A DNA stretch of 64,000 bases from Onchocerca volvulus (Eukaryota > Nematoda > Chromadorea > Rhabditida > Onchocercidae). Of this stretch, positions 23,098 through 35,100 are shown one piece after another. Position 1 is the first letter of the stretch; each line of letters begins with the position of its first letter. Position numbers and translations under genes: made by a program. The stretch lies in NCBI GenBank assembly GCA_000499405.2, contig HG738139.1, positions 8,022,616 through 8,086,615 of the forward strand. Direction: 5' to 3'. Below the pieces are notes generated by a model that had not been told where the DNA came from, searched no databases, and saw nothing but the letters and a program-made list of their open reading frames with translations.

Positions 23098-26066
23098 ATG
23101 GTTATATCGTATAACCTAGACATCTCCACGGCATCTGTATTTGCGTTTCTCAAATTGCTATTCCGCTGGAAAGCCAGCATATGGAAAATTGTTTTGAAGG
23201 AATTGTTTATCTGGACCATTTTATATTTGCTTGTCACTTGCTACTATAAATCGGGTTGGTTCATGAATCAGCAAGTCGAAAGGTTTTTTTTTCTTTTTTT
23301 TAAAACTTTTATATCGTATGTGAAAGATCTTGAAGAGTTTTGTCCTCTCTTGCATCATTAATCACATTTCAGATTAATATTCCATCGTTTCTTTCTTCTT
23401 AAATGTTACTTTGTGATGTTTGCTAATTTTGACTGAATGAAATAAAAGTTTGTTAATACATCGTTAAAATTACAATGGTTCTTTCCATATAACATGTCTT
23501 CGGTGTGAGTGAGTGCATTCACGATGAGATGTGAAACGCTTCGCATTGATCATTAAAATGAAGCTACAGTTCGCTACCATCCATGGATGTCTAGATGACT
23601 GGAAAGTGAGATTACCAAGTAGTTCAAATATTCATGTCGATTTCCACTAAAAACAGAATACTTCAGTGTATTCAAACGAACTGCTGTCTACTTTGGAAAA
23701 TATTTAAATCGCAGTAATCTAATATTTATTTTGGGCTTTTTCGTCTCATCCGTTGCCACTCGATGGAATGTTTTACTTCAGAATATTGGTTTCGTCGAAA
23801 GGTTTGTAATGTTTTTGCTCTTAGAAGAGAGTATTTACTGATATATTTCATATTTTTTCAAATACATGCTAAGACGAGCAATTGTTAGTTTCTTATCAAA
23901 AAACAATATTATTTCCTCTTTTCATCTTAATTATTTGATAATTACTTAATTATTCTTCATTACGGAATGAAAATTAATTCAGTTTGGCATTGTTCGTCAG
24001 TGGATGCATACATGGTGAGGATGACGAATCCCGAATGTGTCGTCGAACTATTGTACGCAATGTCTGTTTGGCGCAATGCTTGGTACTTCGAGGTATTAGT
24101 ATACGAATCCGGAAACGCTTCCCTACAATGAATAGTTTAGTGGAAGCCGGTATTCCTGATTATTATTATTACTTTATATTGAAAGATTTTCTACTTCTTT
24201 GAGCGAATCTATCCCTTTATGTTTGCAATCATGCAGGTATAGAACCGGATGCCATTAAGCGTGAGAAAGTGAATTAAATAATTCAAATTCTCTTACGGCT
24301 TGCAGAATCCTTCCTTTCTTTTACAAACTATCGATGACTTCTGACAAAGAAGATAATTTTGCAGGTTTTATGACGAAGAAAGAATTGGAGAAATTCGAAA
24401 GTTTTCAAGTACCTTACGATAAATACTGGATGCCAATAACCTGGTCAGTGACGCACGTATTGAACGCTAGAAGAAGTGGCAAAGTGATGAATGATTTAGA
24501 AACGAGCAAACTTGTCGATGTTCGTATTATTTCATATTTCTATGCTGCAAGAATAAATTTTGATGAACTTTTCATTCTTTCAGGAACTGAAAACCTTCAG
24601 AAACTCTCTACAGACATTGATAAATTACGATTGGGTTCCTCTACCTTTGGTCTATCCTCAGGTATTCTAACAAATTATGTTCTCCTCTTTGCTTAGATTA
24701 CTTTAACTTTTTCACTGAAATAACTATTTCATAATTGTACAGTGTAAATAAATTATTAAGTTTTAAAAAACCAGTAACTTTCAAATAGGAAAAATCTTGA
24801 GGTACTACACGCCAATCACTTCATCTCATCTTGATTATTTGTGTCCAAAAAAATTCTTGAAGCTATCATCAAACCAGTTTTTCCAAATCACAAATTACGA
24901 ATTATTTGATTTCCTTTCAATCTATATGGCAATTTTTGTTGGTTTTTTGAAATTTTTGGTGATATGGTGTCATGATATTGATTTCGATACAACTTGGTTG
25001 GCTCTATTATCATCCTTGTGTACTGATCAAGGATCGAGTAGATTTTTATGATACATCAAGATGGATCAAACACTGACAATTTTCAGCTGATAACCATATC
25101 CATCTACTTCTATTTTATCGTATGCCTCTTCGCAAGGCAACATTTCTCACCAGCTATTAAAAACGACGTCGAATTTCACGTAAGTCACAATTACTCACTT
25201 TCATGCAACTTATCATCAAATATAGCTACTTCGTCGTCCACAAAATTTTTCTGTCTTTTGTCCTTTTATTAATGATGTTATATCAAATATCAAAATAATA
25301 GCGAAATATTGTTTTTAGAAAGACTAAGTATAATTTCCGAGAATTTTAATTTCAAATTATATGGAGTTAAGTTTGCAAATATTAAAAAATACATTTCCAT
25401 TCATATAGAGAAAAATATTTTATGTCAGTAAAGGCTATAGTGATGATGGCTTTTATAGTTCGATATTGTATTACCCGTGATGACAATGGTCGAATTTTTA
25501 TTTTATGTGGGATGGATGAAAGTAGCAATGAATTTACTCAATTCATTTGGTGAAGATGATGATGATTTGGATTGCAACTTTTTCATCGACAAGAATCTTG
25601 CTGTATGTTTTCCAGTCGAGCTGAAATATTCATTATTGGAATGCATAATTAGAAATATGTAGTTTATAGACAGAATCCACGCCTTATATCTGATTTTAAG
25701 AGATGGCGATAATTAGCATTATTAATGAGGAACATAAGATATATATTTCGAAAGCTCCAAGCAAATGAGCAGGAGATGGATTAAACAAGATAATCGAAAT
25801 TGTGATTCTTTCAAATGACTATGTTGACTATATCATCAGAGAACATTGTTATAAATGATAATGCAATCCTGATGATATGAATAATGCATTCATATAATGC
25901 AAGACAAAGTTTAACCTCTAATTATAGAAAAGTTCAAAGTTTAAAGTTTTATAAACATTGTTTTTTTCAGACTGGTTTATGTATCGTTGATACATGTCGC
26001 AATGTTGTGCCAAACTTGCGCTCATCTTCGTGTGATAGGTTTTCGGGATCCTTTGAAAAGTTGTGA
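23098..26066 (+). CDS. Bestrophin-family chloride channel
   Basis: Bestrophins form pentameric Ca2+-gated anion channels. Eight exons (23098-23282, 23667-23801, 23983-24149, 24365-24519, 24584-24661, 25087-25179, 25459-25602, 25971-26066) sum to a multiple of three, 350 aa. Landmarks: N-terminal MVISYNLDISTASVFAFLKL and a LLFRWKASIWK block (family: F-RLL-RW-GSIYK); ILGFFVSSVATRWN in the pore helix; VSGCIHGEDDESRMCRRTIV; YDWVPLPLVYPQ; FARQHFSPA; FYVGWMKVA; and the acidic calcium-clasp cluster FGEDDDDLDCNFFIDKNLA. The protein ends about 30 residues after the clasp, so it lacks most of the long cytosolic tail of other bestrophins. An acceptor TTCTAG 10 bases before the ATG looks like an SL trans-splice site. 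The paralog was not determined. Confidence 0.93.
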
Positions 26067-27400
26067 TTCGATTTATTTAAAAATAGGAAGAAGTGATAAA
26101 AAGCTACATTTTTTTCTCGAAAGAGTTGAAATTATATTTTATTATTAGATTCACATGGAATTGACAAAATTAAAATGAAATTATCTAAATTTAAGGATCA
26201 AGCAGTGTCAACTGCTTTAAAGCAATCATTCAGAATTTATTAGTTGAAACAATTAATGTTGTGTAGGAGATAATGCTAGCATTTCGATAGCCAGAATTTT
26301 AGATGTAGACATAGGAGTAATAAAAATGGTGCTTGTTTAATTGGTTATGAAGAATTTCAACAATTGATATAAGTGATTGTTATCGACTTGAGGTGATGTA
26401 TAATTAGCAATTTATAATACGATCGTCACGATAAACGCAAATATTTTTAAACTATGTGAAAGGATGAATTGCAACGATGCAGTATTGTGAATAGTATTCT
26501 TTTCAGTTAAAACTTTTTATTATTTCACTCGTAAGATTACTTATTCGAGTTGGAAACTAATAGTTCTAGTGCAGTTTCATTTCCACAATACTTCATGCTT
26601 CTGAGGAACCAACACTTTTTTTTCGGAAGTTGTAAGTGTTAGAAGTGAGTAAAACTTGACCATTCTTCACTATTTCCCATCCTGACTTATGAAACCATTT
26701 GTTAAAGGTTTGAATATGCTTCTGACTGATTCGATTGAATGAATTTTCTGTCTCTTAATTATCTCAAAAAAGATTCCATTTTTGCCTCATATTCATGTGA
26801 ATTACAGATTCTATTGATTTATTTATTTTGAATAATATATGAATAAACAATAAATATCTCGTAAGTACGAATAAATACACCTTCAGAATAAAGCGGGTAA
26901 AATTTTTTAATAATAAGAAAGCGAGAGAGTTGAGAAAAGATAATTATTAAGTAGCTTTCATATATTTAAGGCATAAAAAATTGTTTCCATATCCAGTAGC
27001 TAATTTATTGATAAAACGGAACTTAGCGGGGATGAAAGAAGATAAACAAAATTATCAGTAAAACATCGAATTACTGATGAATTGAAATGAAAAAACAGAT
27101 GAAAATTCTGCAGATATGAATGCATATGCATATAAAACTTTCAAAGAAACGTTCAAGTAGAAATAGAAGCATTTTTATTGCTGCTTGCATTTACATCAAA
27201 ACCAAAGTTATGTGAATTGCCCAATCTCAGATATTAAAATTCAATTTCACCTGCTGTTATTAGAACTCATGCGATATCCACATAGCGACATAAACTCTTA
27301 GATAAATTACTTACAAAATTCAAAAGCTATTAGGACCACCCAACTTATACAAAAGCTGGAATCACTGTGTGAATAAAGTTGGAATTGCAGGTTTTGCATC
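26067..27400. other. Intergenic region 3' of the bestrophin gene
   Basis: About 1.3 kb of AT-rich DNA with no convincing exon. It should contain the bestrophin 3' UTR and, somewhere near its right end, the undetected 5' terminus of the Helitron relic. Confidence 0.4.
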
Positions 27401-27519
27401 TGTGAAGGCATTGTTAATTAAGTTTAACGATAACTTGAAAAAGTCTCAAAAACATGGGATAAAGAACGTGATGGATTTGTTATGAATGTTCATAATATTC
27501 AACATTTCATGTGCGAAGA

Positions 27520-30500
27520 TTCAAAGCTCCAAATATATATGAAGTGGCAATTGTTAGAGTCGGAGATCAATTCTACCCTGGAGATATTGTTCTTCACCGG
27601 GGAAACCGTCAGTTGACAAAAACTGCAGAAACTGATTAATGCTACTATGCTTTGCAATACTAATCATTTTTCGGGATGGTGCCGATGGATATCATTTCAA
27701 CGTTAAGATGATAAATCCGTTCAGTGGCGAAGAAACAAATAAGAAATGCAGTGAAATGAACTATTATTCATACCGATTAATGATTCGAGAGAATGAAGAT
27801 AATCATATTTTGAAATGCCGCCAGTTGTTTTACCAATATATCGTAGGTATGCATGCAAAAATCGAAACAGAACGTTTGATATTTATCCGCTTGAATCAGA
27901 CCAAGTTTCGCTCTGAAGAATATATTCATTTGCGAGATGCAAATTGTAAATGACGGTAATACAATTAACATTGGAAGACTAACAATTCTGCCATCTTTAT
28001 ATGCAGGTAGTCCACATCATATGCACTAGTACGCTAAAAATGCAATTGCATATGTTCATCAGTACGGGCATCCAGACCTATTCATTATATTCACAAGCAA
28101 TCCAGCTTAGAATGATATACAAAATCTCTTACTTCCTGGGCAATCACCGATGGATGGGCATGACATCACATCACGTGTTTTTGGACGGAAGCTGAAATCG
28201 CTGATGAATTTCATGGTAAAACATGAAGTATTTGGGTCTGTGCGCTACTGGACGTACTCAGTGAAATGGCAAAAGAAAGGATTGCCACATGCACATATAC
28301 TAATCTGGTTTTATCACAAAATCACTTCAAATGAAATCGACGATGTAATATGCGCTGAAATACCGAATGCTATGAAGTTGTGACGAAAAATATGATACAT
28401 GGACCTTGCGGTACACTGAATCCAAAATCACCGTGCATGATAGACGGAAAATGCTCTGAGCGATATCCTCGAGCATTAATATCCAACATAGTTATAAGAA
28501 GCGACGAATATCCTTTACACAGAAGAACATCAACAGAAGATGGCGATAAATTAGCAACTATACACATGTGGAATGGTGACATCGAAGTAGATAACCGATG
28601 GGCTGTTCCATATTCACCTTTGCTATTAAAAGCATATAAAGCGCACATAAACGTGGAATATTGGAACTCCGTTAAATCGATCAAATACATTTGTAAGTAC
28701 GTGAATAAAGGCAGCGACATGGTAGTTTTTGGTGTGCAGCCTGAAAGAAGTGATAGGAATACGGTATTACATATCGACCAAATCGCAAAATATCAGACTA
28801 GAAGATACATAAGCAGCAATGAAGCTGTACGCGAATTCTTTCATTTCCCATACATGAACGAAGTCCGGCTGTGTTCACTTAGCAGTGCCTCTAGGAAATG
28901 GACAACGCGTTTATTTCACAGCTGCAAATGTGCAACAGATAGCCCTGAATCCACTAGCTACAACGTTAACTGCTTTCTTCACATTATGTCAAAAAGACCC
29001 ATTTGTTAAAACACCGCTATATTCGGAAGTGCCTACATATTACACATGGAATGTGAGTAGAAAATCATTTGAACGATGCAAACGAGCAGTACCAGTTGAA
29101 GGACAACCAGGCATATTCAAACAAACTACGATAGGCAGATTGTACACAGTGCATCCTAATCAGGACGAATGCTTCTTCCTTCGCATGTTGTTAGTAAATG
29201 TGCCCGGTCCAACCTCCTTCCAGCAATTAAAAGTTGTCAACAGCATTACACATGCTACTTTCCGCAATGCATGTCAAGCTTTGAATTTATTGGAGAATGA
29301 CCGACACTGGCATATATGCGTATATGACGCATGCAACATGTTACATCCAAATCAAATTCATACACTGTTTACAATCACATTGACTGCCTGCTCTCCTTCA
29401 TCTCCAACAGAGTTATGGGAGAAATACAAGTCGTATATGACTGGAGATATTCTGCACCGAATACGCAGAGAAAATTCAGATATGAACATGGATTTCACAG
29501 CAGAAATCTACAACGAAGCGTTGGTAATGATTGAAGACTTGTGTTTACAAATCGCGAACAAAGTTCTCAGTCAGTTGGGAATGCCATCACCGAACCGATC
29601 TGCTACTGATTCGTTCGATGTGGAATTGCATCGCGAGCAAAATTACAGCACGGCTGATCTTTTGTCATATATGCGATCAAATATTCTTAAGCTTACGTTT
29701 GAGCAGAAAGCCATTTACGATCAAACAATGCAAACTATCAATAAGGGAGTTGGAGAAATCTTCTTTTTAGATGCGCCAGGAGAAACTGGTGAAACGTTCC
29801 TAATTAAATTGATTATGGCAACAATTCGATCCCAAAATGGCATAGCCTTAGCTCTTGCATCGTCCGGAATATCTGCAATATTGCTAACAGGCGGAAGAAC
29901 TGCTCATTCCGCTTTGAAATTGCCATTGATTGAAACTTATTCAATTGATTGAAACTCCCACATGCAACATTTCCAAGACATCAGGCATGGGAAAAGTATT
30001 GCAAAAATGCAAACATATTGAGATGAATGTACAATGACGCACAAAAAAATCGCCGATGCTCCCGATCGATCATTGCAAAATTTGGGTGGAAATATCAGAC
30101 CATTTGGGAACATACTAACAATGTTTGCAGGAGATTTCAGGCAAACATTACCTGTAATTCCTCGATCGACACCAGCGGACGAAATTAATGCTTGCCTGAA
30201 ATACTCTGCTTTGTGGAGACACGTAAAGACGTTAAAATTAACTACAAATATGCGTGTTCAACTGCAAAACGATCGATCAGCTTGAATATTCTCACATCAA
30301 TTGCTGGAAATTGGAAACGGAGAAATGCCGGTTGATCTGACCATAAGATGAATTTCATTGCCTCGTAACTTCTGCAATTTAGTAACTTCAAAAGAAGAGT
30401 TGGTTAAAGAAGTATTTCCCAATATTCAAATTAATTATAAGAATCACGATTGGCTGAGAGTACGAGCTATTCTTGCGGCCAAGAACAAAGACATCGACGA

Positions 30501-30900
30501 ACTTAATAATATTATACAATTAAACATTCAAAGCGAGATAATCGCATATAAATCCTTCGACACTGTTGTGGAAGCAGATGAAGTGGTTAATTATCCAACA
30601 GAATTTTTGAATTTACTCGATCTGCCAGGAATGCCACCCATGTATTGCAGTTGAAAATCGGCAGCCAATCATCATGTTGCGAAATATCAATCAGCCGAAA
30701 CTTTGCAATGGCACGCAGCTTGCAGTAAAAAAATTAATGAGCAACGTCGTAGAAGCAACAATCTTGACAGGACCTTTCAAGATGAAGACGTCCTTATTAC
30801 TCACATTCATATGATTCCAACGGATATGCCATCCCAATTCGATTGGCATTTGCACTCACCATTACCAAAGCTCCGGGTCAGTCGTTAGAATTATGCGGTT
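27520..30900 (+). pseudogene. Broken RepHel (HUH replicase-helicase) reading frame
   Basis: The frame is interrupted at least at about 27640 (shift), 27950 (stops), 28380 (shift), 28885 (shift between overlapping frames), 29949 (stop), 30019-30021 (TGA just before the DEC of the Walker B motif) and about 30655 (shift). The Walker A box reads GETGET, with the invariant Lys changed to Glu, so even the intact portion could not hydrolyse ATP. The Rep HUH and double-Tyr residues are intact. The longest remaining open block, 28885-29952, spans 355 codons. Confidence 0.85.
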
Positions 30901-31361
30901 TAAATCAATGCGTAAAATTTGAGAAAAGAGGCAATTCAAGACACAATTTAATAGTCAGAAAGATAATCCCTAAATTGCTTGAACGAAAGATTTGATTATA
31001 CATTATCATGACTTCAACATTTGTGCGACGCAACTAAATTCCCACAGATCAAAAAATAAACGAATTATATTCCTCGCAAAGCAAAAAATAAAGGAAGAGC
31101 TTGCATTGCTCGCCTTATTTATTTAAAAACATTTGCCTATTCGAATGCAAACGCGTATGAAAATTTCAAATCAATCGATGAATATTTAAAAACATGCGCG
31201 TATTCGAATGCAACATTGTGCCAAAATTTCAAAGCAATAGATTAAGGACTTTCCGACATCTAAGATTTTGAATATAGATAATGTGCGTGTTTAAGAACTT
31301 TCGGAGATTTTAGAATTTGACAAACGAACATTAATACTTCTACTTATATAGGTTAGCAGGA

Positions 31362-31456
31362 GCCGGACACGCGAAGCGTGTTCGGCCCCATAGATAGCTG
31401 TATTGGCCTCCATAGATAGTTGGATCGGTCACGCTCCGCGTGGCCGGGTCAGCTAG
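31362..31456 (+). repeat. Helitron 3' terminus with two hairpins
   Basis: Hairpin 1 (31362-31386) has 11-base arms around GAA with one mismatch. Hairpin 2 (31427-31445) has 8-base arms around TCC with one mismatch. Each is followed or preceded by the sequence CATAGATAG. The element ends CAGCTAG at 31456, and the next base is T, matching Helitron 3' ends (hairpin, then CTRR, inserted between A and T). These are the most GC-rich bases in the window. Confidence 0.8.
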
Positions 31457-32106
31457 TTATAAATATAATCATATAGAAGTTTCATTCAGCGCTTTTGGAT
31501 AAATATAACATACAGAGAAGGAATTTTTTAATTGCAGTTTACACATTACTCAAAAAGTTCTTCAGTGCATTTAGTAACAAAAGATATCGTATCAAAACGA
31601 ATATATAATGAACAAATGAGAGGCTAGTATCCAAATATAATTATGAATGACTAATGCGAAGTACTGAATTATGGTACGTAGTAAAATCATGTCGCTATTT
31701 CGAAACATTTCTCTATCTTAAAACATAATAACCAATACTTTCCCAACATTTTATAGTAGTTTAAAGAGAATTTTTAAAATTTCAATCACTAAAATCGCCC
31801 AATTACATTAGCATAATGCTCTCAAACTGCCATTTGCAGTAGGTCTTGATATGAGACTTAAAAAAGCAACCATTCTTTCGAAATGCCAGTTCCAACCGTC
31901 TGCAAACATAACAAAAAAAATTGAAAAATCGAAATTCACAATCATACTCAATTGGAATCCATCTAACTCAATACAATATACATTTCTTATCTGGTGGATA
32001 AAACTCGGGCATACATCTGATCAAATACAGTTTCATGTCTTTGTAACTTACGTGCAATTTAAACTTCTTGTTTCGATTGATACAGAAAAGTATTACATGA
32101 TTTGTC

Positions 32107-35100
32107 TCATTCATCATCTTCTTCTTCCAAGCCTAACTGGCCATACTTGGATTTTTTGGAAGGCGGTGATTGGTCGGAAACGAAGGCTCGCGACGCAGCG
32201 GCCATTGCAAGTACTGCTAATCCATCTTCTGTACTTTCATTACTTGATTGCCTTGAAAGCAAGGCAGCTGATCGCTTATTACTGATTCCCGATGCATTTA
32301 GTACAGTCTCTCTGCAAAACATATCCTATCAACAAAGTTCCAAATTTCGAACTCACCACGTCCGTCCGGTGAATTTTTTCCATCTACGAGGTATTCGCTT
32401 GTTCGATACAACCATACGAGGTATTTAACTCCATTATTATTATGACATTGGTCAATAACACATATTTCTATATTATAGGTGTATTGCACTTCTACGTTAT
32501 CTGAAGCTGTAGTTTATGCTATATTTTCCGTAAGAATCCATAATGCATATTTTCCAGAACATGTATTAGTTTCAAAAAAAGAGAATAAGATACCTTTTCT
32601 TATTTTTATCAATTGATTCAGCAGTTGTACATTGTTCAGAACCTAATTTCTGATCGACTGATGGTTCTTTAACAGTTTGCCAAGATGTTTCTAGTCTTCC
32701 AATTATTTCTAAAAAATTAATTATTTGTAATAATAGAATACAGATTATTCACGCACAACTTAATTTTTCAAGCAATAAAGATTTTAAAATGCCAACTTCA
32801 TTTATGCAATCTTATAGAGAAATGCAGATGGCGACACGTATAAACTGCTCCTTTACTCTAACTAAAGCTTCATGAATATAATGATGCTAGTAGTTTTATG
32901 CAGCTTTTAAATTCTAAAAGATTTCAACGCTAATTATTGAAAAATCAGAGAAAAATCCTGATTTTTTTGATTTTTCAATAATTAGCGCTGAAATCTTTTA
33001 GAATTAAAAGCTGCGTAAAACTGATACTGACCATTGCATTTACATAGCTACCTGACTGAAATTATAAATCAGCCTGCTAATTTACCATCAGCTTCATCCT
33101 CTTTATCCATAGGCGCTTCTAAATCAGCAGCTATGCTAGCTACTGCTGCTGCTGTTTCTAGAGTCTCGGCAGTTGATGGTGCCTTCGGTTCAGCTGTTAT
33201 ACGGGGTCGACAAACTATCGGTCTGGAGATCTCCTAAATAAAGCGTTAAACCACTGATATTTCGTAAATAAATATTTTTTAAAATAACCAAGTAAAAAAA
33301 ATGACAAAATGCGACCTGTCGAAACGTCGGAAGTGGATAAGAAGAACGTGGTTGAACTCGTGGAGCAGTATAAGACAATGAATCGATAGCAACAAGTCGA
33401 GACCGTGCATTTCCTGAAAATATTTAAATTACAAATTTATTATAAAAGAAAGAGTCGAAAAGATTTGAGAATATACTCAACTTTGAGCAATGCTTCGCAA
33501 GTTATAAATTTTTAAAAATCAATGATGGGTGAAGAAATGTCCGAAAGCTGAAAAAGGATGGAAAGGGTTACCTCGGTACTAAAGTGTAAAAAAAATATGC
33601 AAAATTTTAATAAAAATAGAAATAATTTCAAAAAGGATCAACAGCAAAAACTCTTTAATGAAGGCATCACAAAAACCTATGAGATTCAAAATAGATGCGG
33701 AAGAGAAGAGTTCAGAGAAGTTAGAATCTAAACCAATTTCTGAATATGAAATGACAAAGAGGACACAGTTTTAGTACGGAATCGGAAATTCAAGGCCAAA
33801 TTTAAAATGCATAAAAAAAAAAAAAAAAAAAAAAAACAATTATGCATATCCATCTCAATTCGAATTTGTTTAATATACAATACGAGCGCTCAACAGATAA
33901 TGTGCATGAATCTTCTACAAACAAATTTTTCTCTATTGAAACAGCGAAAGATAAATGATATTTGAAAAAAAAGAAATAATTAAAAAAAAAACTCACCGCT
34001 AATGAACTGTCGTTCATCACGTCGCCGAAAATAGGGACCAATTCTTGGTGCTGCTGCATTCGCAGGTCTAAAACTGTTAAAATAATTTAGATATTCTATA
34101 TTTATCCTCAAATTTTAATTTAAAGCTTCTGTAAAATAATCTCCCATGATTTATTTGTCTTATAAAATAAGAGACTAGAAGCAGAAGAAAGATTATCTGA
34201 AATTAACCCTTTTTTCCCTACCCTACAATCACAAATCTCATATTAAAAAAAAAAGAAAAACCGATTTGAGTAATCCATAGGTAAAACGAGATTCACTGGT
34301 GGCCGTCTTATTCTGCTGTCCAATGAAATGGTACTACGGTTACGCCAGTTCGGTAGTGGTCGAGAAGTGCCTGAATAAATATCTACTGTTATTCTTCAAG
34401 ACAAATAAAAAACAAAACTAATTACAAATTAATTACACAAATAAATAGAAATCAAGTTCTTTTTTCAAATTTCAGATCAAAATAATTTCTTGAGATTATG
34501 ACTTTAACTTACTCAGCGTAGCAATACAGCGTGAAGGTAAGCGTACTGGCTGATTAGAAACAGAAGATGATGCATCTGTGCGATTTCGCAATACGATCTA
34601 TAAAATTACCTTTTAACATTGAAAAGGGAAAATATATTATTTTTAAAGAGAAGAAAAAGTTACTGGTCTTTGTATGATAGGTCTAGAAGACACAGATGTT
34701 GAATTCGTCGACAGTGATGCAACGGATGTATTATTTGTTGGTCCCAGTGATATCATTTCGGGAGCTTCAATAGCCGATCTACTAATTACTGTACTATAGA
34801 CAGGTCTGAAATGTACCGTGTGATAGCTTATTGTTTAAAAGAGTAAAGACGCGCATGGTTGGAAAATATCAAAATATAAATGCATTTAATTCCTTCATAG
34901 CGCGAAATTGCTCTTTATATTAACTTGAGTTTAGCTGACAAATTACTGATGAAAACTCCGAATGATGTATAATATCAAATTTGCACATCGGCTGAATGTA
35001 TATTGGACTTGAAAACAGACAGGATAAAACGAAAAAATGTCAATGAGCATCACTAAGAGTTTAGTATCTTCATGAATTTATTGGCATAAAGCATATGGGA

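Larger units (their letters stand above)
27400..31456 (+). mobile_element. Degenerate Helitron (Rep/helicase relic)
   Basis: A rolling-circle Helitron lying between the 3' ends of two convergent genes. Coding blocks in order: an N-terminal Helitron-like domain (about 27520-27950; EVAIVRVGDQFYPGDIVLH, then a shifted frame with DGADGYHFNVKMINP and NEDNHILKCRQLF), the Rep region with the HUH motif GLPHAHIL (HxH at 28288-28296) and the two-tyrosine motif KYICKYVNKG (28683-28709), then a PIF1-type helicase (DAPGETGETF at 29770; FAGDFRQTLPVIP; TKAPGQSLELCGLN near 30865). Several frameshifts and stops break it, so it is a dead copy. The 3' end is visible: two GC-rich hairpins and a terminal CTAG followed by T (31453-31457). 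The 5' end was not located, so the left boundary is approximate. No introns interrupt it. Confidence 0.85.

Noticed and set aside
24797..25051. 84-codon plus-strand frame inside the bestrophin gene
   Set aside because: It falls in the intron between exons at 24661 and 25087 and is not needed to build the channel.
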